From Euperipatoides rowelli (Eukaryota; Onychophora; Udeonychophora; Euonychophora; Peripatopsidae), in the NCBI GenBank assembly GCA_003024985.2, contig PXIH01S0009743.1: 10,782 nt of DNA, one strand, 5' to 3'. This document shows positions 1 to 7,071 of the stretch, piece by piece. The notes under the pieces are model-generated. The model made no database searches. It was given only the letters and a program-made list of their open reading frames with translations, and was not told the origin of the DNA. The number at the start of each line of letters is the position of its first letter. The stretch's first letter is position 1. Position numbers and translations under genes: made by a program.

Positions 1-26
1 TATTATTATTATTATTGTTGTTGTTA
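1..26. repeat. TTA/TTG trinucleotide microsatellite
   Basis: The window opens with about five TTA units followed by three TTG units and a final TTA. The run merges with the start of the retrotransposon LTR, so the exact LTR boundary (TG at 16, 19 or 22) cannot be fixed from this copy alone. It may be the insertion target or an expansion at the LTR edge. Confidence 0.8.
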
Positions 27-244
27 GAGGCAAATGACATCAGCATTTCTCCCGTTGCCCTTGACGACCGTTAGTTGTCAGAGTTCTGTTATGAAGACTG
101 CTGTAAGTAAAATGTCAGTCAATACAGCGAATGTGTAAATAGCTGTTTATTGCTATGTTAATTTTAATATCTTCTTATTAAAAGATTTTAGTTTAAACTG
201 CTGGTCTAAGCCCTTACTTCCACTCTCGCATTAAATTGTTGACA
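22..244 (+). repeat. Putative 5' LTR of the copia-like element
   Basis: The segment begins TGTTA and ends TTGACA, three bases before the primer-binding site, so it has the TG...CA ends usual for LTRs with a TGT/ACA terminal inversion. About 223 bp is within the size range of copia-type LTRs. No second copy exists in the window, so the boundaries rest on the terminal dinucleotides and the primer site alone. The left end could equally be 16 or 19 because of the repeated TTG. I see no clear TATA box; TAAA-rich sequence near 170-190 is only suggestive. Confidence 0.7.
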
Positions 245-247
245 AAT

Positions 248-261
248 GGTTATGGGCCCAG
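248..261 (+). promoter_or_regulatory. Primer-binding site for a half initiator tRNA-Met
   Basis: GGTTATGGGCCCAG is the exact 14-nt reverse complement of the anticodon arm of animal initiator tRNA-Met (CTGGGCCCATAACC, CAU anticodon included). Drosophila copia is known to prime reverse transcription with a 5' half of this tRNA, pairing with the internal anticodon region rather than the tRNA 3' end. The site starts three bases after the putative LTR end, the expected place. Identity stops at both ends (T at 247, G at 262), consistent with the priming fragment ending inside the anticodon loop. Confidence 0.9.
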
Positions 262-448
262 GAACAAGGGATCCTGACCGGCACTGAAGAAAAATTAAAA
301 TCTTCAAAACTTTAAAGAAGAAAACTTTGAATGCCAGCCTTAATTAATAAGCTTAAAGAAGTAAGCGTTTTAAATAAATTTTCAAGCAAATTGAAGAAAT
401 TTTAAATTTAAAAAAAAAAAACAAATTGACTTTAACTTCACAAATAAA
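262..448 (+). other. Untranslated leader of the retrotransposon
   Basis: This AT-rich stretch between the primer-binding site and the Gag start has no reading frame of note. It ends in a 12-A run (about 409-420) and an A-rich tract before the first ATG at 449. In related elements such a leader carries packaging signals, but none is identifiable here. Confidence 0.6.
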
Positions 449-1190
449 ATGGAAAATTTGCAAATCAAGAAGTTAAACAAGGATAACTACGATGCTTGGA
501 AATTAAAATGCAATCGCTGCTAATTAAAAATGATCACTGGGGCTATGTAAATGGATCGAAAATAAAACCGACAATTACAACTACACCTACAGATCATAAA
601 TTAACAGCAGATTGGATTAAAAACGATCAAAAGGCAAGAGCGGATATTATACTAGCAATTAATTCAAGTGAACTTTGTCATATAAAACATTGTGAAACTT
701 CCAGGAATACGTGGGAAAAACTAAAATAGGTATTTGAATCAAAAGGACCTGCTAGAAAGGCCACTCTATTAAAACTATTACTATTCACAAAAATGAAATA
801 TGGGATAACAATGCAAGAACATTTAAATACCCTATTTAACACAGTGGATAAACTTGAGGAAATGGAAATCATAGAGGACTTATTAGCAATTATAATACTC
901 TATAGCATACATGATGAATATGAGAACTTTAGAATAGTAATTGAGTCATGTGATAAACTACCCAAACCTGATGCCCTTAAAATAAAACTGTTGGAAGAAT
1001 ATAATGCCAGAAAAGACAAAGATGACCGCATAAACAGTCCACAGGCCCATTACTCAAACTCAAAATTTAGAAGGCACCCCACCCTACACACTACAAAAAC
1101 AAAATAGATTACTGCACCCTTGCTGACTACCCCTTAAAGAGCTACTATTGCCAGAAACTGGACATAAAGTGTCAGACTGCAGAAAGAAAC
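449..1190 (+). pseudogene. Broken gag: copia-type capsid (UBN2-like) and zinc knuckle
   Basis: Gag forms the particle that packages element RNA. The ATG at 449 opens with MENLQIKKLNKDNYDAWKLK, matching the start of copia-type Gag proteins (a leucine-rich start, then the NYxxWK motif). The frame breaks within the A-run at about 504-508, and Gag similarity resumes in another frame from about 509 (NDHWGYVNG, then an RADIILAI segment). A TAG at 727-729 sits where Gln is plausible. The same frame continues to 1105 with KLPKPDALKIKLLEEYNARK, a typical C-terminal capsid helix. The CCHC zinc knuckle is damaged: its first Cys position reads Ser (AGC at 1143-1145), and the frame changes within or just after the second Cys codon (1149-1151). 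The remaining GHKVSDC half, with the His and last Cys, is read from 1148 on in another frame. The product would be non-functional. Confidence 0.92.
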
Positions 1191-1484
1191 TTAGTGATAC
1201 AAAACAAACTAAAGCTTGCAGGGATGCAGCATTGGCAGCAACAACATATGACAGCCCACACACCCCAACCAACATTTGGTGCCTGGATAGTGGAGCCACA
1301 TCACCTATGTGCTTTGAGGAAAATAAATTTAAACAATTAGAGAAAATAAATGACACTTACATAAAAACTAGCCATAGACAAAAATGCAAATGTCATAGAA
1401 AAAGGACAGTAAAAACTAAAGTCCAAAACGGCACCCAAATACAAAATGTCAAATTAAACAGAACTGAAAAACAATCTAATATCA
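1191..1484 (+). pseudogene. Broken copia-type aspartic protease region
   Basis: Retrotransposon protease cleaves the Gag-Pol polyprotein. The sequence reads WCLDSGATSPMC, with the catalytic DSGAT motif at 1286-1300, so the active-site triad is conserved at residue level. Downstream, two compensating frame changes (about 1367 and about 1404) divert about a dozen codons. The part in the middle frame (1371-1405) looks more copia-like than the part in the outer frame. After VKTKVQNGTQIQNVKL (about 1409-1456) the frame shifts again before 1485. It lies directly between the zinc knuckle and the GAG-pre-integrase segment, as expected. The domain call is firm; activity is excluded by the breaks. Confidence 0.88.
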
Positions 1485-1850
1485 GTGTCCAAAGCCTCAA
1501 ATCATAATTCCATAACATTTACAAAGNCTGATGCTACAATAAGGGATCCATATGGAAAAACCATCCTAAAAGCAACAAGAGCAGGAGACTTATATTACAT
1601 AAACTCCACAACCGAAAAAGCTTACACAATAAGTGAAATGCATCAATGGCATCTCAAATACAGACATCTAAATGAATAAGATCTCAAAAAACTGCACAGA
1701 CACAAAATGGTCAGAGGATTAACGTTCAATCCAAACAGTCCAAAGCTAAACTGCAAAATTTGTATACAAAGCAAACAGACTGCAAAACCAGACTGCAAAA
1801 CCATTCCCAAAAAATGTCAAAATACAAAAGTAGTGAACTACTAAACATAA
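1485..1850 (+). pseudogene. GAG-pre-integrase / integrase zinc-binding (HHCC) domain, broken
   Basis: The zinc-binding domain helps integrase form multimers and hold LTR ends. From 1485 the reading frame contains DPYGKTILKATRAGDLYYI and then MHQWHLKYRHLN, the classic copia pre-integrase signature. His codons lie at 1650 and 1665 and Cys codons at 1752 and 1761 (CKIC), giving an HHCC set with H-x4-H and C-x2-C spacing. A TAA at 1677-1679 interrupts it 10 bases after the second His. A 13-bp tandem duplication (1776-1801) adds a frame change, and the frame differs again by 1829. Base 1527 is ambiguous (n). Confidence 0.88.
1776..1801. repeat. 13-bp tandem duplication in the integrase region
   Basis: CAGACTGCAAAAC occurs twice back to back (1776-1788 and 1789-1801). 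Thirteen is not a multiple of three, so the duplication changes the reading frame. At least one further change before 1829 is needed to explain the downstream frame. It looks like replication slippage after the element lost function. Confidence 0.9.
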
Positions 1851-2611
1851 TTCACTCAGACATATGTGGACCAATGAGATGTGAATCCATATGAGGCACA
1901 ACATACTTCATAACCTTCATAGATGACAAGTCAAAATATGTGGACACCTACTTCTTGAAATCCAAAAATGAAGTCAAGGAAACATTTGTGAAATATAAAG
2001 CCATGGTTGAAAACAGAACAAACCAAAAAATAAAAATCCTCAGAATGGACAATGGCCTAGAATACCTAAGCAATGGATTTAATAAATACCTACAAAAGGA
2101 GGGCATAAGACAGCAACACCCCACAGCATACACACCTCAACAAAATGGCCGTGCAGAACGGATGAATCGCATACTAGTCGAAATGGTCAGATGCTTACTA
2201 TTACAATCTCAAATGGCAACAAAATTTTGGGCCAAAGCTATAAATACAGTGACATACATAAGGAACCGTTGCCCAACGAACTCTTTAAAAACAAAAACCC
2301 CATACAAAGTACAGTCAAAACAAAACCAACTGTCATACATTTCAAAACTTTAGGGCAAAAAAGCATACCACTTAAATAAAAAACCTCAAAAAGGAAAATT
2401 TGAACAAAGATCACATGAATGCAAGTTCATTGGACACTCAAATGAATGCAAAGCCTATAGACTATGGGATGAAAGAGACCAAAGAGTAATCACTAGCAGA
2501 GATGTAAAATTCATTGAAGAATTTGAAACCTCAAGTACATATGAAGAGGATATGAAACAACTTTAGCCAAAAAGCTCAACCAGTGAGACTACAGTCACAG
2601 AGGATGTCGAG
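1829..2611 (+). pseudogene. Broken copia-type integrase core and C-terminal domain
   Basis: Integrase inserts the DNA copy into the host genome. All three catalytic acidic residues are visible in one frame: Asp 1859-1861 (HSDICGPM), Asp 2048-2050 (RMDNG) and Glu 2156-2158 (NGRAERMNR). There are 63 codons between the starts of the two Asp codons and 35 residues between the second Asp and the Glu, the D,D35E spacing. The core also carries YFITFIDD and YTPQQNG. After the core, CKFIGHSNECKAYRLWD and VITSRDVKF mark the C-terminal segment typical of Ty1/copia. Stops interrupt at 1892 (TGA), 2351 (TAG) and 2564 (TAG), but there is no frameshift from 1829 to about 3050. The uninterrupted frame with scattered point stops suggests decay here mainly by substitution. 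Confidence 0.93.
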
Positions 2612-2797
2612 TGAGAGCGGGCTCTCATGAAGACCACTCAACACCCTCTAGCTTCCAATCAACACCCTCAAACTCCCAAACAAGAGGAAGAAAGCAACCA
2701 AGAAACAAGGAAACCCAGCAGACCCACAAAATCAAGGACAGGCAAACCAGGAAGGCCAAAAAGAATTTAGCACTCAACAAAACAAGCCACAGATGAA
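2612..2797 (+). pseudogene. Integrase-RT linker with AT-hook-like motif
   Basis: Reading on in the integrase frame, the stretch is rich in Glu, Lys, Arg, Ser and Pro and ends in GKPGRPKR (2741-2764), whose GRP core resembles an AT-hook. TGA at 2612 and TAG at 2768 interrupt it. Hydrophilic, poorly conserved linkers are normal between copia integrase and reverse transcriptase; basic motifs there may help nuclear or DNA targeting. The DNA-binding role is inference from the short motif only. Confidence 0.6.
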
Positions 2798-3656
2798 ATG
2801 ATCCTAAGTGAGCAAACTAACACCCAAGATGCTGAAACAGACACTCCTACAGTCAAAGAAGCACTGAATAGTACCCTAGCATCAAAATGGAAAGAAGCCA
2901 TGCAATCAGAATACAATGCATTTGTCAAAATGGGAACCTGGAAACTTGTGCACCGCCCTACTGACAAAAAGGTGATAGGCTCAAGATCGGTATTGAGAAC
3001 CAAATGCAAAGCAGATGGTACAGTCGACAAACATAAAGCCAGACAAACATAAAGCCAGACTCGTAGCAAAAGGATACTCTCAATTACCAAACATAGACTA
3101 CAATGAGACTTTTGCTCCAGTAGCTTTGCTCAAGCTTGATAAGAACCGTGTTAGCCTATTGTGTGGAAATAAACTTAACCTTATATCAATTAGACTTTGT
3201 AATGGCTTATATTAATGGAGACCTCGACGAATAAATTATCATGGACAAACCAGAAATGTTTATACAAAAAGGAAAGGAAGACCAAGTCTGTCTTTTACAA
3301 AAATCACTTTACGGACTTAAGCAAGCAGGCCGCCAATAGCACAAAAAGTTGTATGACATACTGAAGTCCATAGGCATGAAACCACTCAATGCCAATGCCT
3401 GCATTAACCATCAGAAGACCCAAAAAGGGGAAATCATAGTAATGGTATATGTTGATGACTGCAAAATTGACAGAGCAATTTGACATCAAAGACCTGGGAA
3501 AACTACATTATTGTCTAGGAGTAAAGTTCATACAAACAAGAATGGCAATGAAATAATGTCTCAAGAAAAACATATAGAAGACATGCTGAAAACATATAAC
3601 ATGGAAGAATCAAAACCATCAAAAACACCAATGGACATCAGCATCAAATTGAATAA
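2798..3656 (+). pseudogene. Broken copia-type reverse transcriptase (RVT_2)
   Basis: Reverse transcriptase copies element RNA into DNA. The fingers segment reads WKEAMQSEYNAF and then [11 protein letters not shown] plus NETFAPVA, all RVT_2 landmarks. Motif A is present as [14 protein letters not shown] (Asp codon 3193-3195), then KSLYGLKQAG before a TAG at 3337 where Trp is usual. The catalytic YVDD box is at 3448-3459. Breaks are a 16-bp tandem duplication at 3026-3057, a frame change about 3130-3190, TAA at 3232, a frame change at about 3460 and another near 3540. The residues just after YVDD run almost at once into LTEQFDIKDLG, so roughly twenty codons appear to be missing there, judged against the family. 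It ends in the KTPMD segment (about 3625-3640), just before RNase H. Confidence 0.93.
3026..3057. repeat. 16-bp tandem duplication in reverse transcriptase
   Basis: GACAAACATAAAGCCA is present twice in tandem (3026-3041, 3042-3057), followed by a further GAC. The repeat moves the reading frame by one. The upstream RT frame ends at TAA 3050 inside the second unit, and the frame holding the [11 protein letters not shown] motif begins here, so this duplication alone accounts for the local frame change. Confidence 0.92.
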
Positions 3657-4392
3657 AAGGAATGCGTCCAACCACAGAGGAGGAGAAAAAGAAAATGAAC
3701 AAATATCCTTACCGCTCCCTCATTGGATCGCTAATGTACCTGGCTGTAGCAACAATACCAGACATCACCCATGACATCAGCTACCTAAGTCAATATAACG
3801 AGAACCCCGGAAACAAACACTGGACAACTGTAAAACATGTGCTTAAATACTTGAAAGGAACCAAAAGCACAGGAATCATATACAGACAATCCGGCAACCC
3901 ACTCATAGGATACACAGACGCAGACTGGGGATCAAATCCAGATGACAGAAGGTTATACACCGGATATATGTTTCAACTAGTCGGAGGAGCAATTACTTGG
4001 GAATCAAGAAAGCAACAAACTTTAGCCTTGTCATCAAATGAGGCGGAGTACATGTCCTTAACAGAAGCAGCAAGAGAGGCAACCTACCTCAGAAAACACC
4101 TGAAATAACTTCTTGGCGATAATGCAAAAGCTGACCCAACAACAACAATATTTTGTGACAATCAAGGTGCACAAAAGATAGCAAAGAATCCAATGTTTCA
4201 CCAAAAACTAAACACATTGATATAAAGCACCACTACATCTGAGCTATACAGGACCAGATTCTCAATAGATTTCAGAGGGCTCATGATTCTTTGAGAAAAA
4301 AAGCCAATTTCGTTGCTGACTAAAATAAAAATCATAAACTTTTACCTGTTCCCAAGCATTTACTATTATGTACCTCATATGCAATGTGGTAA
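3657..4392 (+). pseudogene. Broken copia-type RNase H and Pol C-terminus
   Basis: RNase H removes the RNA strand during reverse transcription. From 3662 one frame reads PYRSLIGSLMYLAVATIPDI, the conserved RT-RNase H junction, then the catalytic set: Asp 3917-3919 (YTDADWG), Glu 4046-4048 (SSNEAEYMSL) and Asp 4157-4159 (CDNQGAQKIA). After a frame change near 4205 comes KHIDIKHHY, with the last Asp at 4219-4221. TAA at 4106, TGA at 4240 and TAA at 4321 interrupt the domain. The tail LPVPKHLLLC before the TAA at 4390-4392 resembles the usual copia Pol ending. This is the best-preserved part of the element, and the Asp/Glu residues survive. Confidence 0.93.
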
Positions 4393-4490
4393 GGTTTTTC
4401 TGAATAAACTATATTCTTTGGCTCATGGATCATTTGGGGATCTAGATTGATCCCGGTAGCTAGAACTAGATTGTGCCTATCAGTGGCCAT

Positions 4491-4503
4491 GGGGGGGGGG
4501 GGG
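4491..4503 (+). repeat. G13 homopolymer, possible relic polypurine tract
   Basis: Thirteen consecutive G follow CCAT. It lies about 100 bases after the end of Pol, where a copia element would place a polypurine tract just before its 3' LTR. The bases that follow (TCTACATGATG) do not match the 5' LTR start, so the assignment is only positional. It may simply be a G-run expansion. Confidence 0.35.
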
Positions 4504-4559
4504 TCTACATGATGTGAATCATCTTTTTACAGTAATAAGGGCAAATTTTTTTTGTAGCC

Positions 4560-4919
4560 ATGGCATCATATGCTCAGTACATTAATGATCAGATAGAGGT
4601 CCAGTCCATGGATACGCCACCGTCGTAGATGGATGAGGAAGCTTCAATGATTAGACTGAGGATCACTTATCAGAATATTGCTGATGTTTTATAATACAGG
4701 CAGCAAGGGAAATTTAGTTACAAGACATACTCAGGGATTTTGAATCAGGATACTCATCCGACACCCATGACTTTACTGTTGTTGCCAATTTATAGAGTTT
4801 TCAAGAGGTTTTATGTCTCCTCCAACATTTATGATTTTGCATTTCATATGGCTACAGAGTCAGTGTTTATAATAGATGTGCTGATTCATAGATATGATAT
4901 TAGGATTGATCCTGTTTAG
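4560..4919 (+). pseudogene. Unrecognised protein-like reading frame with two internal stops
   Basis: From ATG 4560 one frame runs about 119 codons to TAG 4917 with only two internal stops, TAG 4626-4628 and TAA 4692-4694. The start context is GCCATGG, close to the animal optimum, preceded by an eight-T run and TAG that looks like a 3' splice site. It begins MASYAQYINDQIEVQSMDTP, and later has the hydrophobic stretch TPMTLLLLPIYRVFKRFYVS. Base composition is less AT-rich than the flanks. I do not recognise the family. Two stops in a frame of this length is fewer than expected by chance in such DNA but not impossible, so this could be a decayed exon, a relic of another mobile element, or a coincidence. 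The frame ends exactly where the downstream satellite begins. Confidence 0.4.
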
Positions 4920-5874
4920 CACAATTCAGGTCTTTAGCGAGATGAGTGAGAGAAGTGACTCTAATATGGCATGCATAGAAAAATACATGAAAAACTTAAA
5001 CCTTTTTCCTGTTTAGTGCCATCTGGGTCTTTAGCAAGATGATTAAGGGGAGTAACATTATGGCATGCATAGAACAAAGTATGAAAACTTTAACATTTTT
5101 ATTATACTGTATTTGATAACTCTAGCACATGAAAAACTTAAGCATCTTTCCTGTTTAGCGCAATTCGGCTCTTTAGCAAGATGATTGAGAGAAGTGATAT
5201 CTATGACATGCATAGAACAAGGCATGAAAACAAACATTTTTATTATTTTGTATTTTGATAACTCTAGCACATGAAAAACTTAAGCATTTTTCCTGTTTAA
5301 CACAATTCGGCTCTTTAGCAAGATTATTGAGAGAAGTGACATCTATGGCATGCATAGAAAAATACATGCAAACTTAAACATTTTTATTATAATATATTTT
5401 GATAACTTCTAGCCCAAGAAAAACATAGGCATTTTTCCTGTTTAGCACAATCCAGGTCTTTAGAAAGATGATTGAGGGAAGTGACATCTATGGCATGCAT
5501 AGAACAAGGCATGAAAAACAAACATTTTTATTATACTGTAATTTGATAACTATAACACTTGTTTCCTGTTTAGCACAATCCGGATCTTTAGCAAGATGAT
5601 TGAGGGGTAACATTATGGCATGCATAGAACAAGACATGAAAAACACAATTTTATTATACTGTATTTTGATAATTCTAACACATGAAAAACATAGGCATTT
5701 TTCCTGTTCAGCACAATTCGGGTCTTTAGCAAGATAATTGAGGAAAGTGACATCTATGGCATGCATAGAAAAATACATGAAAACTTAGATAATTTTATTA
5801 TCCTGTATTTGATACTCTAACATGAAAACATAAGCATTTTTCTTGTTTAGCATAATCCGATGATTGAGGGAAGT
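4911..5874. repeat. Satellite array, about seven 128-145 bp units
   Basis: Units start with CCTGTTTAG or close variants at 4911, 5008, 5150, 5292, 5437, 5565, 5703 and 5842 (the last is partial). Lengths are 97, 142, 142, 145, 128, 138 and 139 bp. Unit 1 lacks about 45 bp of the AT-rich half. Each full unit has a conserved block (CACAATTCGG, CTTTAGCAAGATGATTGAG, CATGCATAGAA) and an AT-rich block (TTTTTATTATACTGTATTTG). Two variants alternate: AGAAAAATACATG in units 1, 4 and 7, and AGAACAA with a following CATG or TATG in units 2, 3, 5 and 6. Minus-strand open frames here are a by-product of the repeat. Confidence 0.95.
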
Positions 5875-5938
5875 AAAAAAATTATTAAATTAAAAATATA
5901 ATATTCTATTAATTAATAAATACTATTTTATCGATCTC

Positions 5939-6150
5939 ATAGGATTAGCATTTAAAAAAGTTCCATAGGATTAACATGTAAAAATGTCCTATTGGATTAA
6001 TATGTCAAAAGCTCCATTGGATTAGCATGTAAAAAGTTTCATAGGATTATCATGTAAAAAGCTCCATAGGATTAACATGGCTCCTGTGCATGAAACTTTC
6101 CCATGGTAATTTTGATTTCCCATAGGATTAACGCTCCTGAGCATGCAACT
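5939..6150. repeat. Minisatellite with 25-26 bp units
   Basis: Degenerate copies of ATAGGATTAACATGTAAAA plus a short GCTCC-like tail begin at 5939, 5965, about 5991, 6016, 6041 and 6066. After about 30 unrelated bases another partial copy starts at 6122. The 6066 and 6122 copies share an extra tail (CTCCTG, GCATG, AACT) not present in the others, so the last part is a longer direct repeat of about 29 bp. The unit is unrelated to the satellite just upstream. Confidence 0.9.
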
Positions 6151-6724
6151 AGATGTGACAGAACTGTCATATTATATACTACTTGTGTTTATTAACATAT
6201 TAACAAAATTTGTTGAATTTATTTCTTAATCTTTTGTAAATGGTGCCTATATCACTTGTGGGCTAAGGGACTTTATACTTGTATAATTTGTTCTTTGTTT
6301 ATGTTCATAAATAAAACCTAGATTGGTCTTAATTGATCAGGTGAGGAAGGACTTGAAGACTTGGGTAATATAATAAGGTAAGTTGTTTTTCAAATTTTGG
6401 GGCATATTTCTTTAATTAATGATAATTGGCCAGAAAAGAAGCAAATGTTTATAAATAAAGATAGGGATATAATCTGGTGAACATGAGGATCAATCTTTTA
6501 ACTTAGATAATATAATTATAGAATTGAGGAGCATTTATAAGTGAATTTAATTTTGAGTTTCATAGCTTTCAATTAAAATGGTATCTAATTTTGTGTGAAT
6601 ATTAGATAATCTTTCAAAATATTCAACTATAGGCTACTTATGTTTGTTTCAAGCAAATATTTATTAGGAAATATCAGATTATGTGAAACATTTTTACCTG
6701 TTATTTGATTAATTATATAAATAA
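6151..6724. other. AT-rich stretch without recognisable feature
   Basis: No reading frame of note, RNA gene or repeat was seen on either strand. It separates the minisatellite from the SINE insertion. Confidence 0.6.
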
Positions 6725-6735
6725 TTGTGATGATG
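6725..6735 (+). repeat. Left target-site duplication of the SINE
   Basis: TTGTGATGATG lies directly before the SINE and recurs exactly at 7061-7071 after its A-rich tail. An 11-bp perfect duplication of the target is the signature of LINE-type target-primed insertion. Confidence 0.9.
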
Positions 6736-6746
6736 CCCTTCGGGGC
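6735..6746 (+). other. UUCG tetraloop hairpin at the SINE 5' end
   Basis: GCCC-TTCG-GGGC forms a four-pair stem capped by a C(UUCG)G tetraloop, one of the most stable small RNA hairpins. It covers the first bases of the SINE transcript; the first G is also the last base of the target duplication. Confidence 0.7.
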
Positions 6747-7060
6747 TGGCGGCTGGCCGTGTGGCCTGCATAGCTGACTCCGAATCCGGCGATCCGGGTT
6801 CGCGTCAGTGTAAAAGATTTGAAAAAATGATTTTCTTATTTAATTTTCTAAAAAGGTTAATTTAAGTCACTGATTAGTGTGAGTTACTGATTAGTGTGGG
6901 TTAACGATTACGAGTAAGGCTAAGTTCTTGTTAACGCACATTAATTAGAGTAAGTTATTTGAATAGAAGTTAGTTCAAATAGAGTAAATTGAATGTAAAT
7001 ATTGTAAATAGTTCGACTCCCTTAGCCGTTAAGCGGTGCAAATAAAAAAAATAAAAAAAT
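6736..7060 (+). mobile_element. tRNA-derived SINE with flanking duplications
   Basis: A 325-bp element is bounded by identical 11-bp target duplications. The head has an A box TGGCCGTGTGG (6754-6764) and B box GGTTCGCGTC (6797-6806), 32 bp apart, like an RNA polymerase III tRNA promoter; the D- and anticodon-like part (GTGGCC, TGACTCCGAATC) is nearest to an Arg-type tRNA by eye. The A box begins 18 bases in, later than in a tRNA, because of a 5' extension with a UUCG hairpin and a 7-bp duplication (GGCTGGC at 6744-6757). The body has two 17-bp tandem units (6869-6902), a second B-box-like GTTCGACTCC (7011-7020), and an AAATAAAAAAAATAAAAAAAT-type tail. It codes for nothing and would rely on a LINE for movement. 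Perfect duplications argue for a fairly recent insertion. Confidence 0.88.
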
Positions 7061-7071
7061 TTGTGATGATG
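7061..7071 (+). repeat. Right target-site duplication of the SINE
   Basis: TTGTGATGATG, identical to 6725-6735, follows the A-rich tail immediately. Confidence 0.9.

Larger units (their letters stand above)
22..4392 (+). mobile_element. Degenerate Ty1/copia-type LTR retrotransposon, 3' LTR not found
   Basis: The domain order is LTR, primer-binding site, Gag, protease, integrase, reverse transcriptase, RNase H. Integrase before reverse transcriptase is diagnostic for Ty1/copia rather than Ty3/gypsy. Every catalytic domain is recognisable but none is intact: in-frame stops lie at 727, 1677, 1892, 2351, 2564, 2612, 2768, 3232, 3337, 4106, 4240 and 4321, and the reading frame changes about a dozen times. 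Many stops fit single C-to-T or G-to-A changes (Gln, Arg or Trp codons). The single long-frame layout resembles Drosophila copia, which makes Gag and Pol from one frame. The right boundary is given as the last recognisable Pol codon; no copy of the 5' LTR was found downstream, so the 3' end is deleted or replaced. The element could have moved only with proteins supplied by another copy, and probably not even then without a second LTR. Confidence 0.95.

Noticed and set aside
678-3489. Minus-strand open frames opposite gag and pol
   Set aside because: Shadows of the plus-strand retrotransposon coding sequence; none shows independent features.
449-4392. TAA/TAG read as Gln, i.e. an alternative genetic code
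   Set aside because: Some stops fit Gln, but the TAG at 3337 sits at a usual Trp, TGA also interrupts at Arg-like positions, and there are many frameshifts. Ordinary pseudogene decay explains all.
5058-5778. Overlapping minus-strand open frames of 64-96 codons as genes
   Set aside because: They lie entirely within the satellite and are the repeat read through successive units; the usual unit length is not a multiple of three, so no consistent protein repeat results.
4911-6150. Tandem repeats as a CRISPR array
   Set aside because: Units are contiguous without unique spacers, they diverge, and the context is animal DNA.
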